64,000 nt of DNA from positions 5,607 through 69,606 of the forward strand of contig JBDTRM010000218.1 in NCBI GenBank assembly GCA_039931675.1. The letters are read 5' to 3'. The notes beneath the pieces were generated by a model. It was not told where the DNA came from. It worked only from the letters and a program-made list of their open reading frames with translations, and made no database searches. Positions 53,101 through 61,975 of the stretch are shown here, piece by piece. The position numbers and the translations under genes are program-made. This stretch comes from JAEUTH01 sp039931675. Lineage in GTDB: Bacteria; Bacteroidota; Bacteroidia; AKYH767-A; OLB10. Every line of letters starts with the position of its first letter. Position 1 is the first letter of the stretch.

Positions 53101-55128
53101 ATTAGCGGAACTGCAACAGTTTGTCAAAATGGTACATCTCCATCAATCACTTTTACGGGTAGCAATGGAACACCTCCATATTCATTTACTTACAACATTA
53201 ATAATGGCATAAATTCAACAATCACTGCAAGTGGAACTAATGTGTCAATTTCACCACCAACATTTGCAGCAGGCACTTTTGTTTACAATTTAGTTGCTGT
53301 TACTGATGCAAATGGTTGCTCCACAGATTCATTGACCGGAAATGCAACTATAATTGTAAATCCGCTACCATCAGATACTATTTTTGTTTCTGTTGATTCA
53401 GTTTGCCAAAATGATCCATCACCACCACTAATAACAATTAAAGGACTAAATGGAACATCGCCCTATACTTTTACATATAACATAAATGGAGGAACTCCTT
53501 TAACTGCAACTACTACAGGCAGTAATGATAATGTTCAGGTAGCTGTGCCAACCAATGTCCAGCCAGGAATATATAATTATAATTTAACATCAGTATCAGA
53601 TTCAAATGGATGTTCGCTTAGTCAATCAGGAAGTGTGGCGATAACAGTTCTTCCTTTGCCCGTTATTCAAAATAATTTGCCCAACCTCACTTTGTGTAAT
53701 GGTGACACATTAAATATTCTGCCATTTACGAGCACTGTTTTTAATTCAGTGTATAACTGGATTGCTATAAATGATATTGGATTTGGTTTATCCGGTACCG
53801 GCAACATTCCAAATTTACCGGTGATTAATAATGATAGCACTCCTTTAAATTCAAATATATCTGTACATGCTATATCTCCTTTTGGTTGCATAGGCCCGGT
53901 TAAAAGTTTTAATATAGATGTAAATCCAAAACCAACACTACTCTCACTTGATACTACTATTTGCAGCAACCAATTGCTTAACTATACCATTATACCAAGT
54001 TTTTATAATAACGTAACTTACGGTTGGAATTCAAATATCAATCCGCTGATAGTCTCAGGAAATAGCAGTCAAAATCCTTCTTCGGATAATATCATAAATG
54101 ACAATTTGATAAATCATACCAGCACACTTCAGAATTTACCTTATTCGATTTCATTGATTTATACCAATGGAGTAAACACTTGTATAACGACAGATACGGT
54201 AACAGTTGCAATAATACCTGCACCACCCAAACCCTACTTTACTTCTGCATTTCCAGGTGATACTATTACATCAGGGGATACCATTACGTTATGTGCCGGA
54301 TCTACAAACATTAATTTTAATATCATCAATCCCGATACTGCTGTTAATTACGAGTGGCAGGCCAACCCCTCAACAGGAGTTAACATCGGAAATGGAAATA
54401 ATATTAGTGCGAATACGGTTATATCATTTGACATCACTTCGGGTTCGCCTATTACAATATATGCCATAGCTGATTATATCATTAATGCCGGAACATGCCA
54501 GGACACCAGTTTTATGATTGTAAATATCATTAACAGTGGTAATGGATTTGACGAAAGAAAAATTATACCAAAAGAACCCGGTCACCTCCTGGTTTATCCT
54601 GATAATTCAATGGATGCCGATAGCGGATATCAATGGGGTTATGATAATTTATTTTATAAAAATAATGATACTATCTCAGGTCCTCCGATTGATATCCCGG
54701 GACAGATTTACCAGTTTTTTATTCCTTCATCACAATTTATTTATCATGATTCTTTAAATGAACACGATTATGCCTATTGGGTGTTGCTTACTAAAAGTGA
54801 ATGTAAAAGCAAAGTTTATTATAACGGCCCCTATGCGCATAAATCTATTCCTATAGAAACAACAGATAATGTTGTTGGGGTTGATGTGTATCCAAATCCT
54901 TCGGCAGGTGATTTAAATATTTCGTTGCATGGTAATATTTATGGAAACATAAATGCAAAAATTTATAATGCATTAGGACAAACTGTTTACGAAACCCGTT
55001 ACGAAAAGAAGCAGGCAGAAATTAATCAGGTGATTAACTTAAATAAAATCCTAGATGGAATATATATGCTGGAATTAACAAGCAGCGATCATCAAAGAAT
55101 AACAAAAAGAGTAATCGTTTCCCATTAA
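50110..55128 (+). CDS. Giant surface protein with tandem Ig-like repeats and T9SS type A domain
   Basis: 1672 residues. Signal peptide (MKKLYLLFTVFFIMLHQGQVFSQ). Residues 100-243 hold two short Cys-rich units (CSITGNTSGCSGSLTQWCAP, CSITGNSSDCSGTTTQWCAP) and residues 244-1182 ten tandem units of 92-98 residues with the pattern LP-x-A-x-I-x-G, CQNDxxPLITFTG, PPYTFTYNING, TGNDT, VPTN, YNLISVTDxNGCSQ; each unit has two Cys. More divergent beta domains follow and residues from about 1590 are a T9SS domain (VGVDVYPNPSAGDLNIS ... ITKRVIVSH). Fold and size recall SprB-like adhesins of gliding Bacteroidota. It should be a long cell-surface filament. Why it shares an operon with TIR and STAND genes is unknown. 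Confidence 0.9.
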   Translation: MKKLYLLFTVFFIMLHQGQVFSQCGIKIIPDTLNLSICAGDSVLISVTDTSTIFTGSFNWSPAAGLSATTGSSVWAKPGSITKYYVSKIGCSDSDSVTVNVNPLPACSITGNTSGCSGSLTQWCAPNGLAPYLWSTGATTKCINLNTAGTYTVTVTSAASCTSSCQNSLTVNPTPICSITGNSSDCSGTTTQWCAPASLNSYSWSSGATTQCVNVNSSGTYTVTVTDVNACTSSCQKIFNSNSLPTASIDGDTSLCKFSQDSITFSGYNGTAPYTFTYKIDNGNVQTISTNALDSTAYLFPNTSVPGTYHYILISVSDANGCTNAQPETLIVKVKQTVLAQFNGTNAVCQNDPAPLITFTGVNCTPPITFTYTINQNDTFTVTTTTNDTAIAAPTGIVDTYVYNLIGVTDLTCSNNQNKYVTIKVNSLPTATINGTSEVCQFDTPPLITFIGPGSGTPPYIFTYNINGGTSLTDTAGGSSISIGASTDSVGTFVYNLIAVSDGNGCSQLQTGSATVVIDSLPDATISGTASVCQNATSPYITLTGIKGKKPFDFTYIINGVTNTITTSAGNDTVNVPVPTNVAGTFTYYLASVADSNGCASAINQSTSIVINALPNASVIGSTSVCKNGSSPIVIFTGSNGIQDYSFTYNINGGVNQVITTTGSDTVSVIAPTGTAGIFNYILISVSDSIGCTQNQSGTATVTINELPGATLNGDTAVCQNDSPPVITFAGTNGTSPYSFTYVTNDGINPADTNTVSSNGSDSIKTITVPTNIPGNYSYQLIGIQDANGCIGTITDSVSITINPLPNATISGSTVICKNDPGPLITFTGLTGTKPFKFSYNINGGLTDSITVFNSNDTSIVVPTNQEGVYAYNISSVQDSNGCTQIVNGQIATITINSLPMATISGTTAVCENDTALPLITFTGATGTIPYTFIYTINGGANNTVVTTGNNIATVTAPTTAFGTFIYNLISVTDGNGCSQTQTGTATITVNTLPAASISGTATVCQNGTSPSITFTGSNGTPPYSFTYNINNGINSTITASGTNVSISPPTFAAGTFVYNLVAVTDANGCSTDSLTGNATIIVNPLPSDTIFVSVDSVCQNDPSPPLITIKGLNGTSPYTFTYNINGGTPLTATTTGSNDNVQVAVPTNVQPGIYNYNLTSVSDSNGCSLSQSGSVAITVLPLPVIQNNLPNLTLCNGDTLNILPFTSTVFNSVYNWIAINDIGFGLSGTGNIPNLPVINNDSTPLNSNISVHAISPFGCIGPVKSFNIDVNPKPTLLSLDTTICSNQLLNYTIIPSFYNNVTYGWNSNINPLIVSGNSSQNPSSDNIINDNLINHTSTLQNLPYSISLIYTNGVNTCITTDTVTVAIIPAPPKPYFTSAFPGDTITSGDTITLCAGSTNINFNIINPDTAVNYEWQANPSTGVNIGNGNNISANTVISFDITSGSPITIYAIADYIINAGTCQDTSFMIVNIINSGNGFDERKIIPKEPGHLLVYPDNSMDADSGYQWGYDNLFYKNNDTISGPPIDIPGQIYQFFIPSSQFIYHDSLNEHDYAYWVLLTKSECKSKVYYNGPYAHKSIPIETTDNVVGVDVYPNPSAGDLNISLHGNIYGNINAKIYNALGQTVYETRYEKKQAEINQVINLNKILDGIYMLELTSSDHQRITKRVIVSH
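50839..53655 (+). repeat. Ten tandem Ig-like units of about 282 bases
   Basis: Ten units each starting LPxAxIxG and ending near V-x-I-N, by repeat boundaries at the LP motifs. DNA-level divergence between units is clear, so the array is old; protein motifs are strongly kept. Confidence 0.85.
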
Positions 55129-55140
55129 CAACCAGGTAAT

Positions 55141-56994
55141 ATGAAATATATTATTGTTTTATTGATTTTAGTTTTTCCATTCCTTGCTATGGGGCAGAAT
55201 CCTAATAAAGATTCTTTGGCCCAAAGTTTAATTAATGATTTAAAGGATTCATGGAACCTGGGAATTAATGATGACATTAACCAACCGGTAAATATCAGGG
55301 TGTTTAATAAATTCAAATCGCTCTTTGATTCTACGGCAACTATTGATGATGAGTTCAATGTCTTGTTTAAATTCAATCCCGACTCGAATAAATCAACTTA
55401 CCAGGTTGATTCAAATAAGCCATTCGATATATATGCTCACGATATTGCATTGCAGGTTGGTCGCCTTACTATTGAATCAGATAATGCTAAAACAATAATT
55501 CCTTCAATATCATCCAGCGGTAAAGAATATGTTTACAAAATTTCGAGAAAGATTACGGCTTATAAATTAAGGAAGTTTGTTTTAGAAGATGCATCAATCT
55601 ATTTTAACCGTGAAATAAAAATTCGCAAAATTGAATTTACAGATCATTCAGTTGATGAAGAAGCCATAATAATGAACAATAAACTTTACAATAATCCCGA
55701 TTCAGTTTATCAATTTCAGTCTAATGTTACCTTAACAATAACATTAAGATTTTTAAATGATTCAATGCCAAAAATTTCAAGAATTCAGGCAGCTCCTGTC
55801 TCACCGATTAATTACATAAATGATAAAGATCGTGATGGAATATTAGATGGTGAAGAAGATAGCTTATCAAAATCTATATCAGGAGACTTTACCGCTAATG
55901 GTTATCCTGATCATGATTTTGATGGCACGCCAGATGGTAAAGACGGCTGCAAAGATATTTTCGGTTCTTTAAAAAACCGGGGTTGCCCTGCTGAATTTTT
56001 TAATAACAACTTTAGTATCTTTGGGTTTACCGGTGTATTATTCAATACCTGCAATATAAAATTACCTGAGCCTGATCAGTTTGGTTATAGTAATGTTGAC
56101 ATACTACAATCGCAAACAGGAAGTTTTAAAAACCCTAAATTTTCTTCAACAATAAGTACAACTTTCGGAGGTGATTTTAGCTACTACTTTGGAAAAAGAG
56201 CTAAGCACTTTGGTATATCCTTAGGTATGAATTATACAGGGTTCAATGGTGAATATGTGGTTGAAAATCCTGTGATAAATACTTATAAATCTAATGATGG
56301 CGATTATGATTATCGCAGGCGGGTTACCATGAGAGATTCTTCTGTTGAAACATTAAATTATCATGTTTTAAATTTTCCATTGATGTTTAAGTACAGGACT
56401 AAATTCGGCATTGAAAAAAACAAGAGGAAGAATCGTACTCCAAAATGGTCAATGGAAATAAGTGCAGGTCCGTCATTTGTTTATTTTAATAACGCATCAA
56501 GTTATAATATGAATATGGATTTTGAAGGACTCTACCAGGTGGATACTTTAAGCAAGGATAAAATAACGTGGTATGATTATTTTGATAATGGATCTACCTG
56601 GAATGTTTTGCTAACTACTAACGATATCAATAATCAATCTGAAATTCCCGGTGTTGGACCGGTGTTTAGTTCGTTAGACAGCAGTGGTTACGATTTTAAG
56701 AGCAACAAAAATTATTCAGGCAAAGACAAAAATGCCACACGATACAGCATTGCGCTAAATTTAAATTTGGATTTAAATTATAGTGTAAATGATTTTATGA
56801 ATTTAAAATTTGGATTGGGAATGATGGTTGCGCCAGCCCTGGCCGGAGCTTCGCATTATACCCCAATGGATAAAACAACTGATGAATACAACTCTCTATA
56901 CAGGAGTAAAATAAAATCAACATACTTCTCTTATGGCATTCATATAGGAATAGTTATTGTATTGGATAAGCTCGATAAAAAACTTGATCTCTAA
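55141..56994 (+). CDS. Outer-membrane beta-barrel protein with TSP3-type calcium motifs
   Basis: 617 residues with a signal peptide (MKYIIVLLILVFPFLAMGQ). Residues 20-230 are a soluble beta-rich domain; residues about 228-285 carry Asp-rich loops (DKDRDGILDGEEDSLS, GYPDHDFDGTPDGKDGC) like thrombospondin type-3/OmpA-linker repeats that bind calcium; the rest alternates aromatic and polar residues as an outer-membrane barrel (FSSTISTTFGGDFSYYFG, HFGISLGMNYTGFNGEY, FSYGIHIGIVIVLDK). Lacks an OmpA peptidoglycan-binding domain. Last gene of the TIR operon, 12 bases after the surface protein. Confidence 0.75.
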   Translation: MKYIIVLLILVFPFLAMGQNPNKDSLAQSLINDLKDSWNLGINDDINQPVNIRVFNKFKSLFDSTATIDDEFNVLFKFNPDSNKSTYQVDSNKPFDIYAHDIALQVGRLTIESDNAKTIIPSISSSGKEYVYKISRKITAYKLRKFVLEDASIYFNREIKIRKIEFTDHSVDEEAIIMNNKLYNNPDSVYQFQSNVTLTITLRFLNDSMPKISRIQAAPVSPINYINDKDRDGILDGEEDSLSKSISGDFTANGYPDHDFDGTPDGKDGCKDIFGSLKNRGCPAEFFNNNFSIFGFTGVLFNTCNIKLPEPDQFGYSNVDILQSQTGSFKNPKFSSTISTTFGGDFSYYFGKRAKHFGISLGMNYTGFNGEYVVENPVINTYKSNDGDYDYRRRVTMRDSSVETLNYHVLNFPLMFKYRTKFGIEKNKRKNRTPKWSMEISAGPSFVYFNNASSYNMNMDFEGLYQVDTLSKDKITWYDYFDNGSTWNVLLTTNDINNQSEIPGVGPVFSSLDSSGYDFKSNKNYSGKDKNATRYSIALNLNLDLNYSVNDFMNLKFGLGMMVAPALAGASHYTPMDKTTDEYNSLYRSKIKSTYFSYGIHIGIVIVLDKLDKKLDL

Positions 56995-57037
56995 ATTAAA
57001 TTGAAGGACTCTATATTCACAAAAAAGATAATTCATA

Positions 57038-57514
57038 TTAAAGAGTAACAGACGTTTCGCTTTGTTTTTGATAACGCACCACTTCAACACCAAACTTTGT
57101 TAAAAAATCCAAACCTTCTTCATTGCCATGTCCTTTATATTCAGCATACGAATTCAGGTAAATCACTTTTTTAATTCCCATGGTATAGACAGTGCGCGCA
57201 CAGGCAAGGCAAGGTGAAAGTGTGAGATACAATGTAGCGCCTTCAATGGTCACTTTGTTTTTTGCTGCATATAAAATTGCATTTTCTTCGGCATGTAATG
57301 CAAGCGAGCAGCCTCCTTTAATAGAGCGAGGGCAGCCTGTTTCAGGCCATACTTCATCACAGTTATGCGTGTGTGCAGGAGGACCATTATAACCGAGAGA
57401 AACAATGCGTGTATCTTTTGCAAGCACAGCACCTACTTTCATTTTTACGCAATGCGATTTAAGTGCAATGCGTTCGGCAAGTTCCATATAAATATCATCG
57501 AAGGTGAGTTTCAT
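57038..57514 (-). CDS. dCMP deaminase family protein
   Basis: 158 residues. LHAEENAILYA has the zinc-binding His and catalytic Glu (H-A-E), and LSPCLACARTVY the two zinc-binding Cys; VGAVLAKDTRIVSLGYNGPP fits the ComEB/dCMP deaminase N-terminus. Deoxycytidylate deaminase feeds dUMP to thymidylate synthesis; Bacteroidota annotations often name it ComEB. The adjacent repeats (57518-57588) lie upstream. Confidence 0.92.
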   Translation of the reverse strand: MKLTFDDIYMELAERIALKSHCVKMKVGAVLAKDTRIVSLGYNGPPAHTHNCDEVWPETGCPRSIKGGCSLALHAEENAILYAAKNKVTIEGATLYLTLSPCLACARTVYTMGIKKVIYLNSYAEYKGHGNEEGLDFLTKFGVEVVRYQKQSETSVTL

Positions 57515-57517
57515 TTT

Positions 57518-57588
57518 TTTGATTTACGATTTACGAAGTACGATTTACTATTTTTTTGTCCGTCATTGCGAGGAACGAAGCAATCTGT
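57518..57588. repeat. ATTTACG word repeat and GTCATTGCGAGGAACGAAGC repeat
   Basis: GATTTACGATTTACGAAGTACG and TTTACTA (57521-57550) form a 7-8-base word repeat, followed by GTCATTGCGAGGAACGAAGCAATC (two parts: GTCATTGCGAGG + AACGAAGCAATC, 57561-57584), a string seen between genes in many bacteria. Confidence 0.7.
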
Positions 57589-57624
57589 TCTTGATTAACA
57601 GAATCAATTTGGAACAACCATTTT

Positions 57625-58475
57625 TTACAGATTAAAAATTTTCTTGGCTTCATTCCAATTCCTTTTCATTATGGGTTTTGCAAAAGTTGTTTCGCCATTA
57701 GAAGCTTCACCAGAAAAATGACAGAATTTTTCTGCATAATTTTCATTTTTAAATTTCATCCAACTCTGATAAGCGTCTTCTGTCATAGGCTTTTTTGATT
57801 GAAAGGAATTGGTTTTTCTGTCCTGATGCAATAACCTGAGTGAATACTTTTTGACTGTGTCGGTTGTTCAACTTTTTTCTTTTCGTAATTGTCATTCCGA
57901 TTAGTTGCTTCATACTTAGGTTTGTTAGCAAAGAAGTCGGAAAGTTTATCAATCTCAATTTTTGACTCTTTATATTTTTTTGTTAAGCCTAACATCGCAC
58001 TATCGTATTGAGGTATCTTATGAAAAAGCAAATCAGACTGTTCAATTACTCTATTAAAATAATTCCAAGCTTCGCTGTCAAAACTGTCGCCTAACAAAGT
58101 TGTTTTGGCCAATACGCCAGCTTCAATATTGTTGTCTTGCGAATAACTGTAAAGGTTCATTGAAGTTAGGATTGCTGTAAAGTCATTGGCATAATATTTT
58201 GCATGAAGTCTTTTTTCGTAACGAATCTGAATGTTAGGAAACTCTTTAAAAAAATTAAAGTCTTCCTGTTTCATACTCTTAGACATATCACCTTCATTCT
58301 TGCCAAACACAACTATAATTTCAAGTTTTGGATTATCCTTTTTTGCCTTTAAAGTTGAAGCATACCGTTCATGTAACTTGATGTACGGGGAGACAAGAAC
58401 AATTTTTTCGAAAGCCTCCTCAAAGATTTTTTCTAACTCAGCATTGAGATCATTCCCTTTTAAAAATTTTGCCAT
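57625..58475 (-). pseudogene. Phospholipase-D-like protein, reading frame broken by a -1 shift
   Basis: Frame 1 (57783-58475, 230 residues) has a PLD-like half: VLVSPYIKLHERY, then LHAKYYANDFTAILTSMNL, an HKD-like motif (H-x-K ... N), ending SGYCIRTEKPIPFNQKSL-stop. Frame 2 (57625-57831) continues the family's C-terminal domain: SFQSKKPMTEDAYQSWMKFK, KFCHFSGEASNGETTFAKPI. Homologues carry both parts in one chain as ...IPFNxxKP-x-x-x-x-AYxSW...CHFSGE. The shift lies in a run of six A (57791-57796, T6 on the plus strand); one more A would restore the frame. It is either a real indel that disables the C-terminal domain, a sequencing slip, or programmed slippage. The restriction-like PLD half would still be made. 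Confidence 0.8.
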
Positions 58476-58575
58476 TTAGTTTTTAGTAGTTAATGTTTTA
58501 GTTTTTGTATTAATGAATGTAGTATTATTTCAGACTGTTTGAAGATATTAGATAGCTGAAAGCATTATTTTTTAG

Positions 58576-58708
58576 AACGAACTAAAGTTCGTTGCTACAA
58601 TTTTGTCTTCGGGTCTTGTCTGTTAGTACTTTGTCGCTTTGCTTTGTTCGGTATCGGGATGCTATCCCGAGTTACGTTACCTCGTCACCTCCTTACTTCG
58701 TCACCTCG
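58576..58708. repeat. Three repeat types between the PLD and S46 genes
   Basis: ACGAACTAAAGTTCGTTGC (58576-58594), TCGGGATGCTATCCCGA palindrome (58653-58669), and CCTCGTCACCTCC/TTCGTCACCTCGTCAC octamer words (58679-58710). The last array touches the S46 stop codon. Confidence 0.75.
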
Positions 58709-60871
58709 TCACTTAACAATCTCCATTTCATCAATCAGATTTTTTGCTCCTGCATATTTATCTATGATGAACAATGTATAAGGCACATCAAGTGTAATAT
58801 TTCGGCAGCGATCAGGGTCAAACATAATATCACTCATCGTTCCTTCCCACACGCGATCGAAATTTGTTCCTATCAATTCACCTTTTGCATTCAACACCGG
58901 ACTGCCTGAATTGCCGCCTGTTGTATGATTGGTAGCAATGAATGCAATGGGCACATCGCCATTGACACCATAGCGGCCAAAATCTTTTTGCGCATATAGT
59001 TCAGTTAGCTTTTTCGGCAAATCAAATTCATCATCATTTGGAATATATTTTTCAATTGCTCCACCCAATGTTGTTTGCGCTGTATAATAAACACCATTGC
59101 GTGGATAGTATCCTTTTACATTGCCATAAGCAACCCGCAAAGTTGAATTGGCATCAGGATAAAAAACCTTGTCTTTCTGAAACTCGCGTTGTGCCTGCAT
59201 GTAAGTGCGATTTAATTTGGTGATGCTTTCATTGATCTTACTTACTTTTTCTACCACCACATCATCGTAAGTAGTGCTTATCGCATCCATCAAAGCATAC
59301 ACAGGATCATTCTGAATTTTCTTTAATGATTTGCGTTTAAGGTTTTTTAATACCGCTTCTGTTTTTTCTATTGAAGTCATAAATGATTTTTCAAAAACCA
59401 TATCGGCATATTTATTAAAGTCACCGTTGTATTTTAAAACCTGTTGTTCAAGATAATCGGGCTGATAAGTTTGTGCAACACTATCGCTATACATTTTCAT
59501 CAGTTTAGCGAAAACTTGTTTATCAATTGCTACACGATAATTTTTAAAAAAACCTGTCGAATTTTTTAAAAGTCTTTGTGCTTCATTGGCGATAGTTGAA
59601 TCGGCAACAGTATCGCTTTTGCAAAGCGTAACCAATTTATCGAAGTTGGTTGCATAATTAATCAGTTCAATGCCATAAGCAGCTTCATTAGTAAAATCAA
59701 CTGTCTTAGCCAGCGGGCGATATTGATCGTAAGTGCTTTTTAAATCATCAAGCAGTGTTGCATATTTTTTCCCTTCAGTAGTTGTTGTCGTCCACGTTCG
59801 GAAATCAGTTTCAAATTTTTGCTTTTTGCCAACTGCATCATTTTTCTTCAAACCTATCATTTCACCTTTCCATTTTTTGTAAGCGTTGGCTAAACTTCTT
59901 GCTTTAGGTGAGTACATCAAACGAATAGTATCATTACCATGCATGGCATCATCCATAATTTTAATGCGCGCTTCGCGAATGGCAACGCTGTTAGGATCAG
60001 AAATATTCTGGGTAAGATCAACTGCATAAGATGAAAGATATTCTGTAGTGCGACCGGGGAATCCATACACCATTGTGAAATCACCTTCCTGCACACCGGC
60101 TAACGAAACAGGAAAATGATAACGTGGCTTAAACGGAACATTGTCTTTTGAATATTCAGCAGGTTTATTTTCTTTATTGGCATAAATGCGAAACATGCTG
60201 AAATCGCCCGTATGGCGTGGCCAAACCCAGTTGTCGGTTTCACCACCGTAGTTGCCCACTGCAGAGGGCGGTGCGCCAACCAATCGAATATCTTTAAAAG
60301 TTTCTGTAGTAAATAAATAAAATTCATTGCCGTTATAAAACGGTTTTACCGAAGCATCATAATGTGTTCCGGCCACCGCTTCGCGCTCTAACTTTGAAGC
60401 AACTTCGCGAATTTTTTTATTGCGCTCTTGCTCACTCATATTGTCGTTCAACATGGGAATAATTTTAGCCGTTACATCTTCAATGCCGATAATAAAAGTT
60501 ACGGTTAAACCGGGAGCAGGTTTTTCATCCTCGATCTTATAAGCCCAAAAACCATTTTTAAGATAATCATTTTCAACAGTGCTCACACTTGCAACCGTGC
60601 TGAAACCGCAGTGATGATTAGTCAGCAGCAAACCTTTATCAGAAATAACTTCGGCAGTGCAGCCGCCACCGAAAAGCACCACAGCATCTTTGAGTGAACT
60701 TTTATTCAATGAAAAAATATCATCAGCCGAAAGCTTTAAGCCTTTGCGCTGCATGTCGGCTTCGTTAAGTTGCTTGAGCAATATAGGCAGCCACATACCT
60801 TCATCAGCAAATACATTTAGTGATGCAAAAATTAAAAGCGATACTGCAAGAGATTTTTTAATTGTATTCAT
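58709..60871 (-). CDS. S46 family dipeptidyl-peptidase, DPP11-like
   Basis: 720 residues with a signal peptide (MNTIKKSLAVSLLIFASLNVFA). Chymotrypsin-like catalytic triad: His in LTNHHCGF (86-87), Asp in HTGDFSMFR, Ser655 in TGGNSGSPVLNAKGE. Arg673 in NFDRVWEGTMSD is the residue that in the family marks DPP11 (cuts after Asp/Glu); DPP7 has Gly there (FDGNWEAMS). Numbering matches the Porphyromonas enzyme exactly. DPP11 removes dipeptides with acidic P1 residues in the periplasm to feed amino-acid metabolism. Length and motif agreement make the specificity call good. Confidence 0.95.
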   Translation of the reverse strand: MNTIKKSLAVSLLIFASLNVFADEGMWLPILLKQLNEADMQRKGLKLSADDIFSLNKSSLKDAVVLFGGGCTAEVISDKGLLLTNHHCGFSTVASVSTVENDYLKNGFWAYKIEDEKPAPGLTVTFIIGIEDVTAKIIPMLNDNMSEQERNKKIREVASKLEREAVAGTHYDASVKPFYNGNEFYLFTTETFKDIRLVGAPPSAVGNYGGETDNWVWPRHTGDFSMFRIYANKENKPAEYSKDNVPFKPRYHFPVSLAGVQEGDFTMVYGFPGRTTEYLSSYAVDLTQNISDPNSVAIREARIKIMDDAMHGNDTIRLMYSPKARSLANAYKKWKGEMIGLKKNDAVGKKQKFETDFRTWTTTTTEGKKYATLLDDLKSTYDQYRPLAKTVDFTNEAAYGIELINYATNFDKLVTLCKSDTVADSTIANEAQRLLKNSTGFFKNYRVAIDKQVFAKLMKMYSDSVAQTYQPDYLEQQVLKYNGDFNKYADMVFEKSFMTSIEKTEAVLKNLKRKSLKKIQNDPVYALMDAISTTYDDVVVEKVSKINESITKLNRTYMQAQREFQKDKVFYPDANSTLRVAYGNVKGYYPRNGVYYTAQTTLGGAIEKYIPNDDEFDLPKKLTELYAQKDFGRYGVNGDVPIAFIATNHTTGGNSGSPVLNAKGELIGTNFDRVWEGTMSDIMFDPDRCRNITLDVPYTLFIIDKYAGAKNLIDEMEIVK

Positions 60872-61071
60872 ACCTCGAATTTTTTTAAGGAAACGAAAGT
60901 AGTTTTTTATGGAATGTTTAAAGTGCCTTTATTCTGTTTCACAAATTAATAACATAACACATGACCTACCTCGTAAAGGCAAATTTTCGGAAAAAAAATA
61001 AAGAGTATCAATGATATTTGGTTAGGTTCAGACAGCCAAATTATAATTCACTTCACCAACTTCGTAATAGC
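60872..61071. other. Short gap between S46 and GT2 genes
   Basis: 200 bases, no gene, a run of A near 60992. I see nothing else to name; it presumably carries the S46 promoter. Confidence 0.3.
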
Positions 61072-61797
61072 TTACTTCGAAAAATAATTGTATTTCAAAA
61101 TACAATAGATAGCACGGAAACCATCTTTCCAGTTGATCTTTTTGCCTTCAGCGTAAGTGCGTCCATAATATGAAATGCCCACTTCATAAATGCGCACGTT
61201 GGGTATGCGCGCAATCTTGGCTGTTACTTCAGGCTCAAAACCAAAACGGTTTTCTTTCAGCTTAATGTTCTGAATCATATCGCGCCTGAAAAGTTTGTAG
61301 CACGTTTCCATATCCGTAAGATTCAAATTAGAACCCATGTTACTTAAAAAAGTAAGAAACTTATTACCGAGAGAATGCCAGAAAAATAAAATGCGGTGCG
61401 GGTTGCCACCCAAAAATCGCGAGCCGTAAACTATATCGGCAAAGCCTGAAAGGACAGGCTTTAGTAAATCGTTATACTCTTCGGGATCGTATTCAAGGTC
61501 GGCATCCTGTATAATAATATAATCGCCTGTTGACTTTTCAATACCAAGATGGAGGGCAGCACCCTTGCCCTTATTTACTTCGTGATTGTAAAGTCTATAA
61601 TCAATACCAGGGTGAGCAGTAAAGTAACGTTCAATAGCGCCAACGGTATCATCCTTTGAACAATCATTTACAATGATTAATTCTTTAGTGATATTATTGG
61701 CCAGTTGCACTTTCAACACTTTATCTAAAATAAGATGCACGGTTCGCTCTTCATTATAACATGGAATAACAATAGAAAGCTTATTGAAAGGAATCAT
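61072..61797 (-). CDS. GT2-family glycosyltransferase (dolichyl-phosphate-mannose-synthase-like)
   Basis: 241 residues. KLSIVIPCYNEERTVHLIL is the GT-A start, IIVNDCSKDDT and IIQDADLEYDPEEYNDLLKP give the D-x-D metal site, and SRFLGGNPHR with ETCYKLFRRDMI follow. These enzymes move a sugar from a nucleotide donor to a polyprenyl-phosphate or protein. No membrane helix is seen, so it is peripheral. The neighbouring rng gene on the same strand is probably unrelated in function. Confidence 0.9.
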   Translation of the reverse strand: MIPFNKLSIVIPCYNEERTVHLILDKVLKVQLANNITKELIIVNDCSKDDTVGAIERYFTAHPGIDYRLYNHEVNKGKGAALHLGIEKSTGDYIIIQDADLEYDPEEYNDLLKPVLSGFADIVYGSRFLGGNPHRILFFWHSLGNKFLTFLSNMGSNLNLTDMETCYKLFRRDMIQNIKLKENRFGFEPEVTAKIARIPNVRIYEVGISYYGRTYAEGKKINWKDGFRAIYCILKYNYFSK

Positions 61798-61894
61798 GAA
61801 AAGTTTGGGGTTAGATGTTTAAAGTTTTAAATATGATTAGGGTACAATTATAAAAGAATTTATTTAAACTGTTGTGGTTTCTGCCTTGGTACTG

Positions 61895-61922
61895 TGTCTG
61901 ACACCCTTTGAGGTGTCTGACA
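61895..61922. repeat. TGTCTGACACC palindromic repeat
   Basis: TGTCTGACACC-CTTTGA-GGTGTCTGACAC, third clear member of the family at 19906 and 19971. Stem has one mismatch. Confidence 0.85.
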
Positions 61923-61975
61923 CAGTAGCGAATGCTTCTCAACTGAAATTACCTATTCCCAATTGCCTTTTTGCA

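Noticed and set aside
44947..57037. The TIR operon as an integrated island at the tRNA-Ser gene
   Set aside because: tRNA genes are common integration sites, but no copy of the tRNA 3' end and no integrase gene is seen near either border of the operon.
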